A model generated the notes under the pieces. That model was given only the letters and a program-made list of their open reading frames with translations, was not told where the DNA came from and ran no database searches. Shown here piece after piece: positions 44,608 to 52,422 of a DNA stretch of 64,000 nucleotides (positions within the stretch are counted from its first letter, which is position 1; each line of letters starts with the position of its first letter). This DNA comes from Actinacidiphila alni (lineage in GTDB: Bacteria; Actinomycetota; Actinomycetes; Streptomycetales; Streptomycetaceae): contig NZ_FONG01000002.1 of NCBI RefSeq assembly GCF_900112845.1, positions 124,001-188,000 on the forward strand. The letters run 5' to 3'. The position numbers and the translations under genes are program-made.

Positions 44608-45057
44608 TCACCGGTCGGCGTCGCCGCGCACCCCGATGGTGAGCAGCAGATTCGCGTACGTACGGCGGTCGCCGGTGGCCACGACGAGGGCGGTGTCGGG
44701 GCCGCGGGCGGCGTCGTAGAAGGCGAAGCGGTCGAGGCCGTCGAGGGTGATACCGGGCAGGGCCGTACGGAATTCGGCGAAGATCTCCGGCTCGGCGGCC
44801 GTGGCGGAGCCGGCGGAAACATCGGAGGGCGGGGTCATCACGGCCGCCGCCTCGATGGGGATCGCGTCGGTCAGGGCGGCCAGCACCTCGGTGACCAGCA
44901 GGCGGTCGGGGCTGAGGTTGAGGTAGACGCGTTCCGCGGCCGGATGGGCGCCGGTGGTGTGCGGATAGTGGCCGTCGCTGATCAGTACGCGGGAGCCGTG
45001 ACCGGCCGCGGCGAGCGCGGCGAGCATCGTGGGGTGGGTCAGTCCGTAACGCAGCAC
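44608..45057 (-). CDS. RbsD/FucU-family sugar mutarotase-like protein
   Basis: A 149-residue protein: VLRYGLTHPTMLAALAAAGHGSRVLISDGHYP with the conserved His and Asp, then a C-terminal DRRTYANLLLTIGV containing the family YxN. These enzymes interconvert sugar anomers (fucose mutarotase or ribose pyranase). There is no sugar-transport operon here, so the substrate is open. The GTG start has a GAGGAGGAG site upstream. Confidence 0.85.
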   Translation of the reverse strand: MLRYGLTHPTMLAALAAAGHGSRVLISDGHYPHTTGAHPAAERVYLNLSPDRLLVTEVLAALTDAIPIEAAAVMTPPSDVSAGSATAAEPEIFAEFRTALPGITLDGLDRFAFYDAARGPDTALVVATGDRRTYANLLLTIGVRGDADR

Positions 45058-45194
45058 GGCGGCGGCTCCTCCTCGGTCACGGCGGCGCGAACACGACGAA
45101 CACCGCGGATACATCCGATCTCTGCCTCTGGCCCCGGCAGCGTACCGGCCCGCCGACGCGAGGTCGACGGGCCGGTACGTACGAATGTCGCCGA

Positions 45195-46085
45195 CTACGG
45201 GAGCGTGAGGATCTGGTAGGAGTCCCCGTACGTCTTCCACTTCAGCGGCGGGTCGAGGTTGAGGTTGCCCGCGTTGAGGAAGACCCGCTGCTCGGTGTCG
45301 ACGCGGCTGGTGTCGTCGTGGGCGTCCTCCGTCTTCATCGCGGCCTTGCGGGCGTCGAGGAAGGCGTTGAGGTAGGTGGTCTCGTTGCCGCCCTGGGCCG
45401 GGGTCTTGGCCTTCTTCATCGCGGTCTTGCGGATGCCGCCGAAGCTGACCGGGTCGCTGCCGGGGCCGTGCATGACGATGGCGTCGTAGTAGATGAACTG
45501 GCCGAGGGTGCCCAGGCCGTCCGTCTTGGCCTGGTTGACCGACGGGTTGAAGTACACCCGGTCCCGCTCGTCGTTCTGCGCGGTCTGGAAGACGGTGTCC
45601 TTGGCGGCGGTCTTCCACGCGCTGACGAAGGCCGAGCCGAGACCGGCGTGCGAGTCGGAGCCGTTGACGTCCTCCAGCGCCGGCAGGTACTTGGCGAGCA
45701 CATTGCCGGGCTTGAGGTCGGTGTAGTGCTGGACCAGTTCCAGCATGTCGCCGGTGCCGGAACAGAAGCCGATGATGCCCGCGGTGTAGCCGCGGCCGTC
45801 ACCGATGTCCTCGATGTACTTGTACTGTGCCTTCCAGTCCAGCGAGGAGTTCTCGGCGCTGGAGACCAACTCCATCGCGATCTCCTTCTTGTGCGGGTCC
45901 GCGAGGCCCGCGCCCGCCGCCTTCGGGGCGACGGCCGCGGGGTGCGACCCCGCGGTGGTCGCCGCGTTGCCCGCGGTGGCCAGCGCGAGCGAGGCGCCGC
46001 CGCCGGCCAGGACGCCGACCGCCGCGATCATGGCTATCCGGCGGCTGCGGCGCGCCGAACGGTGGGAGTGGGGGGATTGCTGCAC
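45195..46085 (-). CDS. csn: GH46 chitosanase
   Basis: A 296-residue secreted chitosanase, very close to the characterised Streptomyces GH46 enzymes (DPHKKEIAMELVSSAENSSL, KYIEDIGDGRGYTAGIIGF). Catalytic residues Glu78 and Asp96 keep the 18-residue spacing of Glu22/Asp40 in the mature N174 enzyme. The N-terminus has an RRSRR stretch and hydrophobic core, a likely Tat or Sec signal, cleaved near ATAGNAA. It hydrolyses beta-1,4 links in chitosan. The GTG start has GGAG upstream, and a GTTAGGAA palindrome upstream suggests CsnR-type repression. Confidence 0.95.
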   Translation of the reverse strand: MQQSPHSHRSARRSRRIAMIAAVGVLAGGGASLALATAGNAATTAGSHPAAVAPKAAGAGLADPHKKEIAMELVSSAENSSLDWKAQYKYIEDIGDGRGYTAGIIGFCSGTGDMLELVQHYTDLKPGNVLAKYLPALEDVNGSDSHAGLGSAFVSAWKTAAKDTVFQTAQNDERDRVYFNPSVNQAKTDGLGTLGQFIYYDAIVMHGPGSDPVSFGGIRKTAMKKAKTPAQGGNETTYLNAFLDARKAAMKTEDAHDDTSRVDTEQRVFLNAGNLNLDPPLKWKTYGDSYQILTLP

Positions 46086-46143
46086 GTGCGTCTCCGTTTC
46101 CGGCCGCCTGAGGGGACGGCCAACTGCGGGGGCCTGCTGTGCA

Positions 46144-46162
46144 GTTAGGAAAGCTTCCTAAC
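46144..46162. promoter_or_regulatory. Chitosanase operator candidate (CsnR-box-like)
   Basis: GTTAGGAA-AGC-TTCCTAAC is a perfect 8-bp inverted repeat about 60 bp upstream of csn, with the core GGAAAGCTTCC. The known CsnR operator of chitosanase genes is centred on a similar GAAAGCTTTC palindrome. Confidence 0.65.
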
Positions 46163-46260
46163 CAATGCAGAGCATTGAAGCACTGCGACGGCCCCGCGCC
46201 AAGGGGTCACCGCCCCCGACTTCAGGACGCACTGTCGTACCCCCGCGTCACACTGGAGAC

Positions 46261-46506
46261 ATGTGCCGAAGCATCAAGACCCTCCGCCCGCCGATGACGC
46301 CCGACGCGGACCAGGACGACATCAATGCGGCCGCCCTCCAGTACGTCCGCAAGATCTCCGGCTTCCGCGCGCCCGCGGCCCACAACCGCGAGGTGTTCGA
46401 CGCCGCCGTCGCGGCCGTCGCCACCGCCACCGCCCAGCTCCTGGACGGCCTGGAGATCCGCGGCGCCGGCCAGGCCCACGCCCACTCCCACCCGCACAGT
46501 TCCTGA
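46261..46506 (+). CDS. DUF2277-family small protein
   Basis: An 81-residue protein beginning MCRSIKTLRPP, then ALQYVRKISGFRAPAAHNREVFD and a TATAQLLDGLEIRG helix. This is the DUF2277 family, which is widespread in actinobacteria and has no known function. The C-terminus ends with a His-rich tail (HAHSHPHSS). It diverges from the chitosanase gene, with 175 bp between starts. Confidence 0.9.
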   Translation: MCRSIKTLRPPMTPDADQDDINAAALQYVRKISGFRAPAAHNREVFDAAVAAVATATAQLLDGLEIRGAGQAHAHSHPHSS

Positions 46507-46585
46507 CCCTGGCCTCTGGCCCCCTGACCTCCTTGGCCCCCGGTCCCTGCCGCCCGCTCCCGGCCACGCCATAAAGTGCTGCCTT

Positions 46586-47518
46586 GTGGACCGGCTCGAG
46601 ATATCCGACCTGATCGTGGCCTTCGACCCGCACGACGGCCGGCGGCTGCCGGTACGGCGCGCCGAGGTCGTCGAGCAGCTGCGCGCGGCCGGCGACGCGC
46701 GCGCCGCGCGGATCGTCGCGGGGCTGCCGGCCGGCCCGGACGGCGTCCTGGAGCCGGCCGCCGTGGACCGCCTGCTGATCGGCGTGCACACCGAACTCCA
46801 GCGGCTGAGCGAGGAGTTGCGCATCGGCCGGCGCCTGGTCCACCTGCTCGGCCCGCTGCTGACCGCGATCCGTACCACCGGCGTGCGCGGCCCGTACCGG
46901 CTGGTCGACGTCGGCTGCGGGCTGGGGTATCTGATCCGCTGGCTGGCGGCCACCGGCGCGCTCGGCCCCGATGTGGAGCTGGTCGGGGTGGACCTGGACG
47001 CCGCGTTGGTCGGCGAGGCGGACCGGCTGGCCCGCGCCGAGGGGCTCTCCTGCCGCTTCGTCCACGGCGACGCCTTCGCCCTGCCGGAGGCGGCCACCGT
47101 CTACGTCTCCACCGGCGTACTGCACCACTTCTCCGAGCCCGCGCTCGCGGACTTCTTCCGGGCCCAGGGCGCCTCGCCCGCGCTGGCGTTCTGCCACTAC
47201 GACATCGCGGCGACCGGGCTCGCGCCGGTCGGCGCGTGGGTCTTCCACCGCGCGCGGATGCGCCACCCGCTCGGCCGCCACGACGGCGTCGCCTCCGCCC
47301 GGCGCGCGCACAGCGACGAAGCGCTGCTGCGGGCCGCGGCGGCCGCGGGCATGCGGGCGCTGCTGTACGAGCCGCGGCGCGCCGCCAATCCGTTCTGCAC
47401 CACGCTGCGCCCGGTGCTCGCCGTACGCCCGCCGCTGGAGGCGCCGCTGCGCGCGGCGCTCGGCCGCGCCTCGCGGCGGCTGCTGGGCGACGAGCACTTC
47501 ACCCCGGCCGCGGCGTGA
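46586..47518 (+). CDS. Class I SAM-dependent methyltransferase
   Basis: A 310-residue protein. The first 100 residues are helical and of unclear role. The methyltransferase core has YRLVDVGCGLGYLIRWLA, ELVGVDLDAALV and STGVLHHFSEPALADFF. The substrate is unknown. The GTG start follows a TAAAGT-like -10 (46572-46577) with no ribosome site, suggesting a leaderless mRNA. The TGA overlaps the GTG start of the next gene, so the pair is coupled. Confidence 0.82.
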   Translation: MDRLEISDLIVAFDPHDGRRLPVRRAEVVEQLRAAGDARAARIVAGLPAGPDGVLEPAAVDRLLIGVHTELQRLSEELRIGRRLVHLLGPLLTAIRTTGVRGPYRLVDVGCGLGYLIRWLAATGALGPDVELVGVDLDAALVGEADRLARAEGLSCRFVHGDAFALPEAATVYVSTGVLHHFSEPALADFFRAQGASPALAFCHYDIAATGLAPVGAWVFHRARMRHPLGRHDGVASARRAHSDEALLRAAAAAGMRALLYEPRRAANPFCTTLRPVLAVRPPLEAPLRAALGRASRRLLGDEHFTPAAA

Positions 47519-48027
47519 CGCCCGCCCTGCCGCTGGCGCTGCTCGGCCTGACCGACGCCGCGTTCAGCGGTTTCCGCGCCTACGCCGGCCGTGACGCCCG
47601 GATCCGCAAGGGCCGCGCCAACGTACGGGCGGCCCTGCGCGGCCTGGCGGTCGGGGCCGTACTGCTGCTGGTCCCGGCACTGGCCGCCGTCCTGTGGCTG
47701 GCCGCCGCGGCCGACCGGGACCGCGCGTACGACACCCTCGCCGCCGGCGGCCGGGGCTTCCTCCTGCCCCTGACCTGCTACGCCGTCGCCGTCGCGCTCT
47801 CGCTCGCCGCGTATTTCCTGCTGCCCTTCAGGGCCGGGACCCTCGCCATGGTGATCGGGCTCGGCCCGCTCACCCTGCTGCGGCCGCTCGCCGTCGCCGC
47901 CGGATGCCTGGCCGCGCTGCTCAACGGCGGCGGCCGGCCGTCGCTGCTGGTCGCCGGACTGGCGGGCGCCGCCGTCCTGTGCGTCGAACCCGCCGTGCAC
48001 CGCCGCTGGTACCGCGAGGTCCGGTAG
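47515..48027 (+). CDS. Hypothetical membrane protein
   Basis: A 170-residue protein with about four membrane helices (AALRGLAVGAVLLLVPALAA, LLPLTCYAVAVALSLAAYFL, TLAMVIGLGPLTLLRPLAVA, SLLVAGLAGAAVLCV). I do not recognise the family. The GTG start overlaps the methyltransferase stop (GTGA), so it is translated with that gene; the two products may act together at the membrane. Confidence 0.75.
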   Translation: MTPALPLALLGLTDAAFSGFRAYAGRDARIRKGRANVRAALRGLAVGAVLLLVPALAAVLWLAAAADRDRAYDTLAAGGRGFLLPLTCYAVAVALSLAAYFLLPFRAGTLAMVIGLGPLTLLRPLAVAAGCLAALLNGGGRPSLLVAGLAGAAVLCVEPAVHRRWYREVR

Positions 48028-48091
48028 CGCCGCCGTACGCGGACGGCGGGGCGGCCCGGCCACGGGGCGCGTACGGCCTAGCCTGGGGCTC

Positions 48092-48532
48092 ATGCAGCAC
48101 ATGACCGAGGCCGAATGGCGCTCCTTCGCATCGGCCGGGACACGCACCGGCAAGCTCGCCGTCACGCGCAAGGACGGCGGGCCGCACGTGACGCCCGTGT
48201 GGTTCGTCCTGGACGACAGTGATCCGGCGGATGTCGCGGTGGTGTTCAACACCGGGGTGGACGGGCTGAAGGGGAAGGCGCTGCGGCGCGACCCGCGGTT
48301 CGCGCTGTGCGTGGACGACGAGCAGCCGCCGTACTCCTTCGTGCTGCTGGAGTGCACCGCCGAGCTGATCGAGGATCTGGAGCCGATGCGGATCTGGTCG
48401 ACGCGGATCGCCGCCCGCTACATGGGGCAGGACAAGGCCGAGGAGTTCGGCGCGCGCAATGCCGTGGCCGGCGAGTATCTGGTGCGCGGCCGGATCACCC
48501 GGGTGACCGCGCACGGCGCCGTCGCCGACTGA
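48092..48532 (+). CDS. PPOX-class F420-dependent oxidoreductase
   Basis: A 146-residue split-barrel flavin/deazaflavin-binding protein: GKLAVTRKDGGPHVTPVWFVLD, FNTGVDGLKGKALRRDPRFALCVDDE. It matches the Rv1155-like PPOX class of actinobacterial F420H2-dependent reductases. The physiological substrate is unknown. The ATG is 65 bp beyond the preceding membrane protein gene. Confidence 0.88.
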   Translation: MQHMTEAEWRSFASAGTRTGKLAVTRKDGGPHVTPVWFVLDDSDPADVAVVFNTGVDGLKGKALRRDPRFALCVDDEQPPYSFVLLECTAELIEDLEPMRIWSTRIAARYMGQDKAEEFGARNAVAGEYLVRGRITRVTAHGAVAD

Positions 48533-48571
48533 CAGGGCGGACTCCGCCGAGGCCCGGCCGCGGCCCCGACC

Positions 48572-48610
48572 CCGTCAGCCGTCACCCGTCACCCGTCACC
48601 CGTCACCCGT
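48572..48610. repeat. Heptamer tandem repeat CCGTCAC
   Basis: About 5.5 units of CCGTCAC (first unit CCGTCAG) run up to and over the TGA stop of the LCP gene. The array is short and likely prone to slippage, but because each minus-strand unit carries a TGA it would change only the trailing residues. Confidence 0.9.
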
Positions 48611-50090
48611 AGGAGAGCTTCTCGCAGGGGTTGGTCGCCGCCGAGCGGGCCTGCTGGGTGAGGGTGGTCGGCAGCGGCTTGGGCGGCGCCTTGGTGTCGG
48701 CGGCGGACGTGGCGAAGTCCTGGCCGACGACGAGATTGACGCCGGCGATGTTGAGCGGGACCAGATCGGCGCCCGGGAAGAGCTTGGCCAGTGTGGTGGC
48801 GTGCGCCTTGTCGGCGGGGCCGTACTCGATCCGGGTCGTCACGTGGTCCTGCGACCTGGCCGTACTGGTCCCGGTGACGGTGAAGCCCGCCGCCTTGATC
48901 CTGTCGGCCGCCTTGCCGGCCAGGCCGTCGGTGGTGGTGCCGTTGAAGACGCCGACCTGGATGCCGGTGCCGTCCACGGTGGCGGTCGGGCTCGGCGACG
49001 CGGTGGACGTCGACTTCGCGTCGACCTTGCCGGAGGCGTCCACGCCCTCCAGGGTGCGGTTGGCGCGCAGCTCGCCGAAGAGGTCGTCCACGTCGGGGTG
49101 GACGAGGTCGATGCGCGGGCCGTCGTAGCGCCAGGGCGCGGTGATGAACTGGATGTTCTTCAGGTCGATGTTCTTCAGCGACAGACCGAAGGACATCAGC
49201 TTGCTGGCGCTGCCGAGCCCCGGGTCGACGGTGAGCGACTTGGTCGCCGCGTCCGCCAGCGGCAGCAGCGTCGTCGGGTTCATGCCCTGGCCCTTGACCT
49301 TGCCGATCAGCGCGGACAGGAACGCCTGCTGCCGCATCATGCGGCCGACGTCGGAGTTGTCGCCGACGCCGTGGCGCACGCGGACGTAGTCCAGCGCCTT
49401 CTGCCCGGACAGATTCTGCATGCCCGACTCCAGGACGACCTTCCCCTTGTAGCCGAGGTTGGGGTTCATGTCGCCCTGGTAGATGTCGTTCGGCACGCAG
49501 ACCTCGACACCGTGCACGGCGGAGGTCATCGCAGCGAAGCCGGCGAAGTCCACCACCATGGTGTGGTCCACGCGCAGACCCGACAGCTTCTCGATGGTGT
49601 TCTGCGTGCAGGCCGGATTGCCCTTGGCGGTGTTGCCCATGGAGAAGGCCGAGTTGAACTGGGCCTTGGGCTGGTCCGGTGACCACTTCCCGTCGGGGAG
49701 CAGGCACGGCGGGATGTCGACCAGCGAGTCGCGCGGGATCGAGATGCCCACCGCGTGTTTGTGGTCGGGGTAGACGTGCAGCAGGATCGTGGTGTCGGAG
49801 CGGCCGATCGGGCCGGCGGCGGAGCCGCCGAGCTTGCCGTTCTCGCCGGAGCGCGTGTCGGAGCCGATCAGCAGCACGTTCACCGCGGTGTGACCGTTGG
49901 CGTCGGCGGGCGCGGCCTTGGGCCGGTCCTTGCTGAGGCCCGCGGAATCGAACGTCGAGATGTTGGCGTTCAGCTTCAGATAGATGGCGCCGGCGCCGCC
50001 CGCGAGAAGCACCACGAATGCGACCGCTATCGAGATGATCCAGCGCTTGCGGCTGCGCTTGCGCTCTCGCTTGCGCCCACGAACGCCCAT
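48603..50090 (-). CDS. LytR-CpsA-Psr (LCP) family cell-wall ligase
   Basis: A 495-residue membrane protein. A basic N-terminus (RGRKRERKRSRKR) precedes one TM helix (WIISIAVAFVVLLAGGAGAI). The LCP domain has LLIGSDTRSG, GRSDTTILLHV, ISIPRDSLV and GRMMRQQAFLSAL. A LytR_C domain occupies about 375-465 (IQVGVFNGTTTDGLAGKAAD). LCP proteins attach teichoic acids or other glycopolymers to peptidoglycan. ATG 50090 has AAGG upstream. The gene stands alone with a 241-bp upstream region. Confidence 0.92.
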   Translation of the reverse strand: MGVRGRKRERKRSRKRWIISIAVAFVVLLAGGAGAIYLKLNANISTFDSAGLSKDRPKAAPADANGHTAVNVLLIGSDTRSGENGKLGGSAAGPIGRSDTTILLHVYPDHKHAVGISIPRDSLVDIPPCLLPDGKWSPDQPKAQFNSAFSMGNTAKGNPACTQNTIEKLSGLRVDHTMVVDFAGFAAMTSAVHGVEVCVPNDIYQGDMNPNLGYKGKVVLESGMQNLSGQKALDYVRVRHGVGDNSDVGRMMRQQAFLSALIGKVKGQGMNPTTLLPLADAATKSLTVDPGLGSASKLMSFGLSLKNIDLKNIQFITAPWRYDGPRIDLVHPDVDDLFGELRANRTLEGVDASGKVDAKSTSTASPSPTATVDGTGIQVGVFNGTTTDGLAGKAADRIKAAGFTVTGTSTARSQDHVTTRIEYGPADKAHATTLAKLFPGADLVPLNIAGVNLVVGQDFATSAADTKAPPKPLPTTLTQQARSAATNPCEKLSYG

Positions 50091-50265
50091 TCCCACACCT
50101 TCAGTCCGGTGGCGCGCACGCACACGACGAAGCCCCAACGTTTACCACGTGAGCCAGAGCACTCGTATGACGCGCGTCACACCGGCCCGGCGATGGGCGA
50201 ATTGCCCGGGGAGCCACTGTACGGCGTGCGTATTTCGGTAATCAGCGGTGCGAGGAGCGTGACCG

Positions 50266-50339
50266 TTTCACGCCTTCACGTCTTCACGCCTTCACACGTT
50301 CGCGGCTTCGCACCTTCACAGCTTCGCCGCTTCACAGCT
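50266..50339. repeat. Degenerate CTTCACGC-type short repeats
   Basis: Eight or nine imperfect copies of CTTCAC or CTTCGC, spaced 7-9 bp, lie between the LCP upstream region and the stop of the XRE gene, overlapping that stop codon. Confidence 0.7.
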
Positions 50340-51198
50340 CCCGCTGGAATGCGGTGAGCCAGTCGAGGGAGTCGGCGGGCGTCAGCGCGATGTCGCTCAG
50401 CGCGTTCATCGCCTTCTGGTATTCCACCACTTCGTCATGTTTGTCGATGTAGAGGGCGCCGGTGAGCTGCTCCAGATAGACCAGGTCGGGCAGGTCCGAC
50501 TCGGGGAAGCTCAGCAGCGTGAAGGCGCCGCCGCCCGCGGCGTGACCGCCGGTGGCGAACGGCAGGATGCGGACGTCCACATTGGGGCGCTCGGCGGCCT
50601 CCAGGACGTGCCGCACCTGGTCGGCCATCACCTGCCGGCCGCCGAAGGGCCGGCGCAGCGCGCCCTCGTCCATCACCGCGACGAAATGCGGCGCCTGCTC
50701 GGAGACGAGCAGCTTCTGCCGCTCCAGGCGCAGACCGACCCGTCGTTCCACCCACGGCACCGCCGCCTCGGGGTGACCGAGCCGGATCACCGACCTTATG
50801 TAGTCCTCGGTCTGCAACAGGCCGTGCACGAACTGCACTTCGAAGGTACGGATGAGGGCGGCGGACTCCTCCAGGCCCACGTACGTCTGGAACCAGGTGG
50901 GCATGACCTCGCCGTAACCGTGCCACCAGCCCGCCGCGTTGGCCTCGCGGACCAGGCCGAGCATGGCCGACCGCTCGGCGTCGTCGGTGACCTGATAGAG
51001 CGTCAGCAGATCCGCGACGTCGCGCTCCTTGAAGCTGACCCTGCCCAGCTCCATGCGGCTGATCTTCGATTCGGAGGCCCGGATCGAGTAGCCCGCGTCC
51101 TCCCGGCTGATGCCCTTGGACTCACGCAGCCGCCGCAGCTGCGCTCCGAGCAGCATTCGTCGCACGATGGACCCGCCTCCCGGCTGCCCTGCGCTCAT
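50332..51198 (-). CDS. XRE-family regulator with DUF5753 domain (WhiJ-like)
   Basis: A 288-residue protein. The helix-turn-helix is LRRLRESKGISREDAGYSIRASESKISRMELGRVSF. The rest is DUF5753 (GWWHGYGEVMPTWFQTYVGLEESAALIRTFE, VHGLLQTEDYIRSVI, ILPFATGGHAA). This architecture is typical of WhiJ-like regulators in streptomycetes, which pair with DUF397 proteins and kinase-like ATPases in developmental control. Both partner types are adjacent here. The ATG is at 51198. It probably binds the palindrome upstream (51281-51309). Confidence 0.88.
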   Translation of the reverse strand: MSAGQPGGGSIVRRMLLGAQLRRLRESKGISREDAGYSIRASESKISRMELGRVSFKERDVADLLTLYQVTDDAERSAMLGLVREANAAGWWHGYGEVMPTWFQTYVGLEESAALIRTFEVQFVHGLLQTEDYIRSVIRLGHPEAAVPWVERRVGLRLERQKLLVSEQAPHFVAVMDEGALRRPFGGRQVMADQVRHVLEAAERPNVDVRILPFATGGHAAGGGAFTLLSFPESDLPDLVYLEQLTGALYIDKHDEVVEYQKAMNALSDIALTPADSLDWLTAFQREL

Positions 51199-51280
51199 AG
51201 GTCACGCTCCGCCCTTGGTTCATCAGCAGTCTGCCACTAACGGACTGCGCCGTGTACCCATTCGGTCACTCTCCATCGAC

Positions 51281-51312
51281 ACGTGCATCAATTCCTTGCA
51301 GATGCACGTGCA
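51281..51312. promoter_or_regulatory. Palindrome and TGCACGTGCA element in the WhiJ-type divergent promoter
   Basis: ACGTGCATC (51281-51289) and GATGCACGT (51301-51309) form a perfect 9-bp inverted repeat with an 11-bp spacer. The right arm merges into the palindrome TGCACGTGCA (51303-51312). It sits between the XRE gene and the ATPase gene, so one protein bound here could control both. Confidence 0.7.
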
Positions 51313-51378
51313 GACGCTCTTGCATCGAGGGGTCCTGATCCATGAGCATGGGGGGGTGCAGATACCCCGGGGGCACGT

Positions 51379-51855
51379 ATGAAGGCAGAGGCAGTCGCCG
51401 TGCTGGAGCCGTTATGGCAGGGAGTGCTCGCACCCGAGCGCGTCGCCGCCGGCAACGGGGCCACCTGCGAGCTGCCCGCCGTCCTGGAGTCGGTGGGTGA
51501 GGCACGTCACTTCACCCGCGCCACGCTCCAGCGCTGGGACCTGTCCACGCTGCGCGACTCGGTGGAACTGGTCGCCTCGGAACTGGTGACCAACGCGCTG
51601 CGGTACGCGGTGCCCATCGGCACCCCCGGCGTTCCCGTACGGCTGAGTCTGGTGCGCTGGACCTCGCGCGTGGTGTGTGCGGTGCGCGACCCCAGCGGGG
51701 TGGCGCCGATCGCGAAGGACCCCGATTTCGTCGCCGAGACCGGCCGCGGCCTGCATCTGGTCGACTCGTTCAGCGAGAACTGGGGATGGCATCCCCTCAG
51801 TGGTGCGGGAAAGGTCGTCTGGGCGCTCTTCCTGACACCCAGTGGAGCCCTCTAG
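51379..51855 (+). CDS. RsbW-like ATP-binding protein (AbaA-type)
   Basis: A 158-residue GHKL ATPase-fold protein of the serine-kinase/anti-sigma type: RDSVELVASELVTNALRYAV (N box), VRDPSG and ETGRGLHLVDSFSENWGW (G boxes). Such proteins in XRE/DUF397 clusters are regulatory and not always kinases. The ATG at 51379 has a weak GGGGG-type site. It diverges from the XRE gene and converges with the DUF397 gene. Confidence 0.85.
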   Translation: MKAEAVAVLEPLWQGVLAPERVAAGNGATCELPAVLESVGEARHFTRATLQRWDLSTLRDSVELVASELVTNALRYAVPIGTPGVPVRLSLVRWTSRVVCAVRDPSGVAPIAKDPDFVAETGRGLHLVDSFSENWGWHPLSGAGKVVWALFLTPSGAL

Positions 51856-51916
51856 TCCGCTTCCGGTCCGCTCGCTTCCCCGCCTGCTTTCCGCCCTCGT
51901 AAGCCTTTTCCCGACA

Positions 51917-52153
51917 TTACGGGACCAGGTGGTCGAATTCTCCGGCTTTCACGCCGATGATCATCGATTCGATCTCGGCCCGCGTGTATATCAGCGCGGG
52001 GCCGTCCGGAAAGCGCGAATTGCGTACGGCGACCTCACCGTCGGGCAGGGCGGCGAACTCCACGCACGTTCCATTGGCATTGCTGTGACGGCTCTTCTGC
52101 CAGACAACTCCCGTTAGGTCGTCCGCCGCCATTCCGTTGTGCGTCCGGCGCAT
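51917..52153 (-). CDS. DUF397-family small regulatory protein
   Basis: A 78-residue protein with the DUF397 signature: VVWQKSRHSNANGTCVEFAAL, EVAVRNSRFPDGPALIYTRAEIESMIIG, EFDHLVP. In streptomycetes these small proteins partner WhiJ-like XRE regulators, probably as antagonists. ATG 52153 has GGGGAG upstream; the longer frame from 52237 reads through the upstream CACGTG repeats and is unlikely. Repeated TGCACGTGCA elements lie 58 bp upstream. Confidence 0.88.
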   Translation of the reverse strand: MRRTHNGMAADDLTGVVWQKSRHSNANGTCVEFAALPDGEVAVRNSRFPDGPALIYTRAEIESMIIGVKAGEFDHLVP

Positions 52154-52208
52154 CAGCCACTCCCCATAAGTGCCATGTCTGGTACCGCAGATCATAACTC
52201 GTTGGGCA

Positions 52209-52242
52209 GGCACGTGCATGTGCACGTGCATGTGCACGTGCA
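52209..52242. promoter_or_regulatory. Tandem CACGTGCATGTG array upstream of DUF397
   Basis: A 12-bp unit (CACGTGCATGTG) repeats almost three times. It contains two exact TGCACGTGCA palindromes (52221-52230, 52233-52242) and one near-copy (52209-52218), each 12 bp apart, about one helical turn. The same 10-bp palindrome occurs at 51303-51312 in the XRE/ATPase promoter. Confidence 0.75.
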
Positions 52243-52422
52243 GTCACTCGCTGTGATCTTCTGGCCCGACTCTCACGGGCTGTTCATGGCCTCTTCACAG
52301 GCCCCATCGGCCCGGCTACCCGGAAATGTGGCGACGGATACCCCCCGGTCGTCAGATACGATATTGACGGTCCGTAGAAGAGGAATAACTCACTCCGCGC
52401 AACGAATTGGGAGCAGCCTGCA

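Noticed and set aside
52209..52242. Short CRISPR-like array
   Set aside because: Units are contiguous 12-mers without spacers; they fit regulator sites better.
52243..52422. T-box leader of metG
   Set aside because: No T-box consensus or specifier hairpin is visible and the apparent promoter leaves a leader too short for one.
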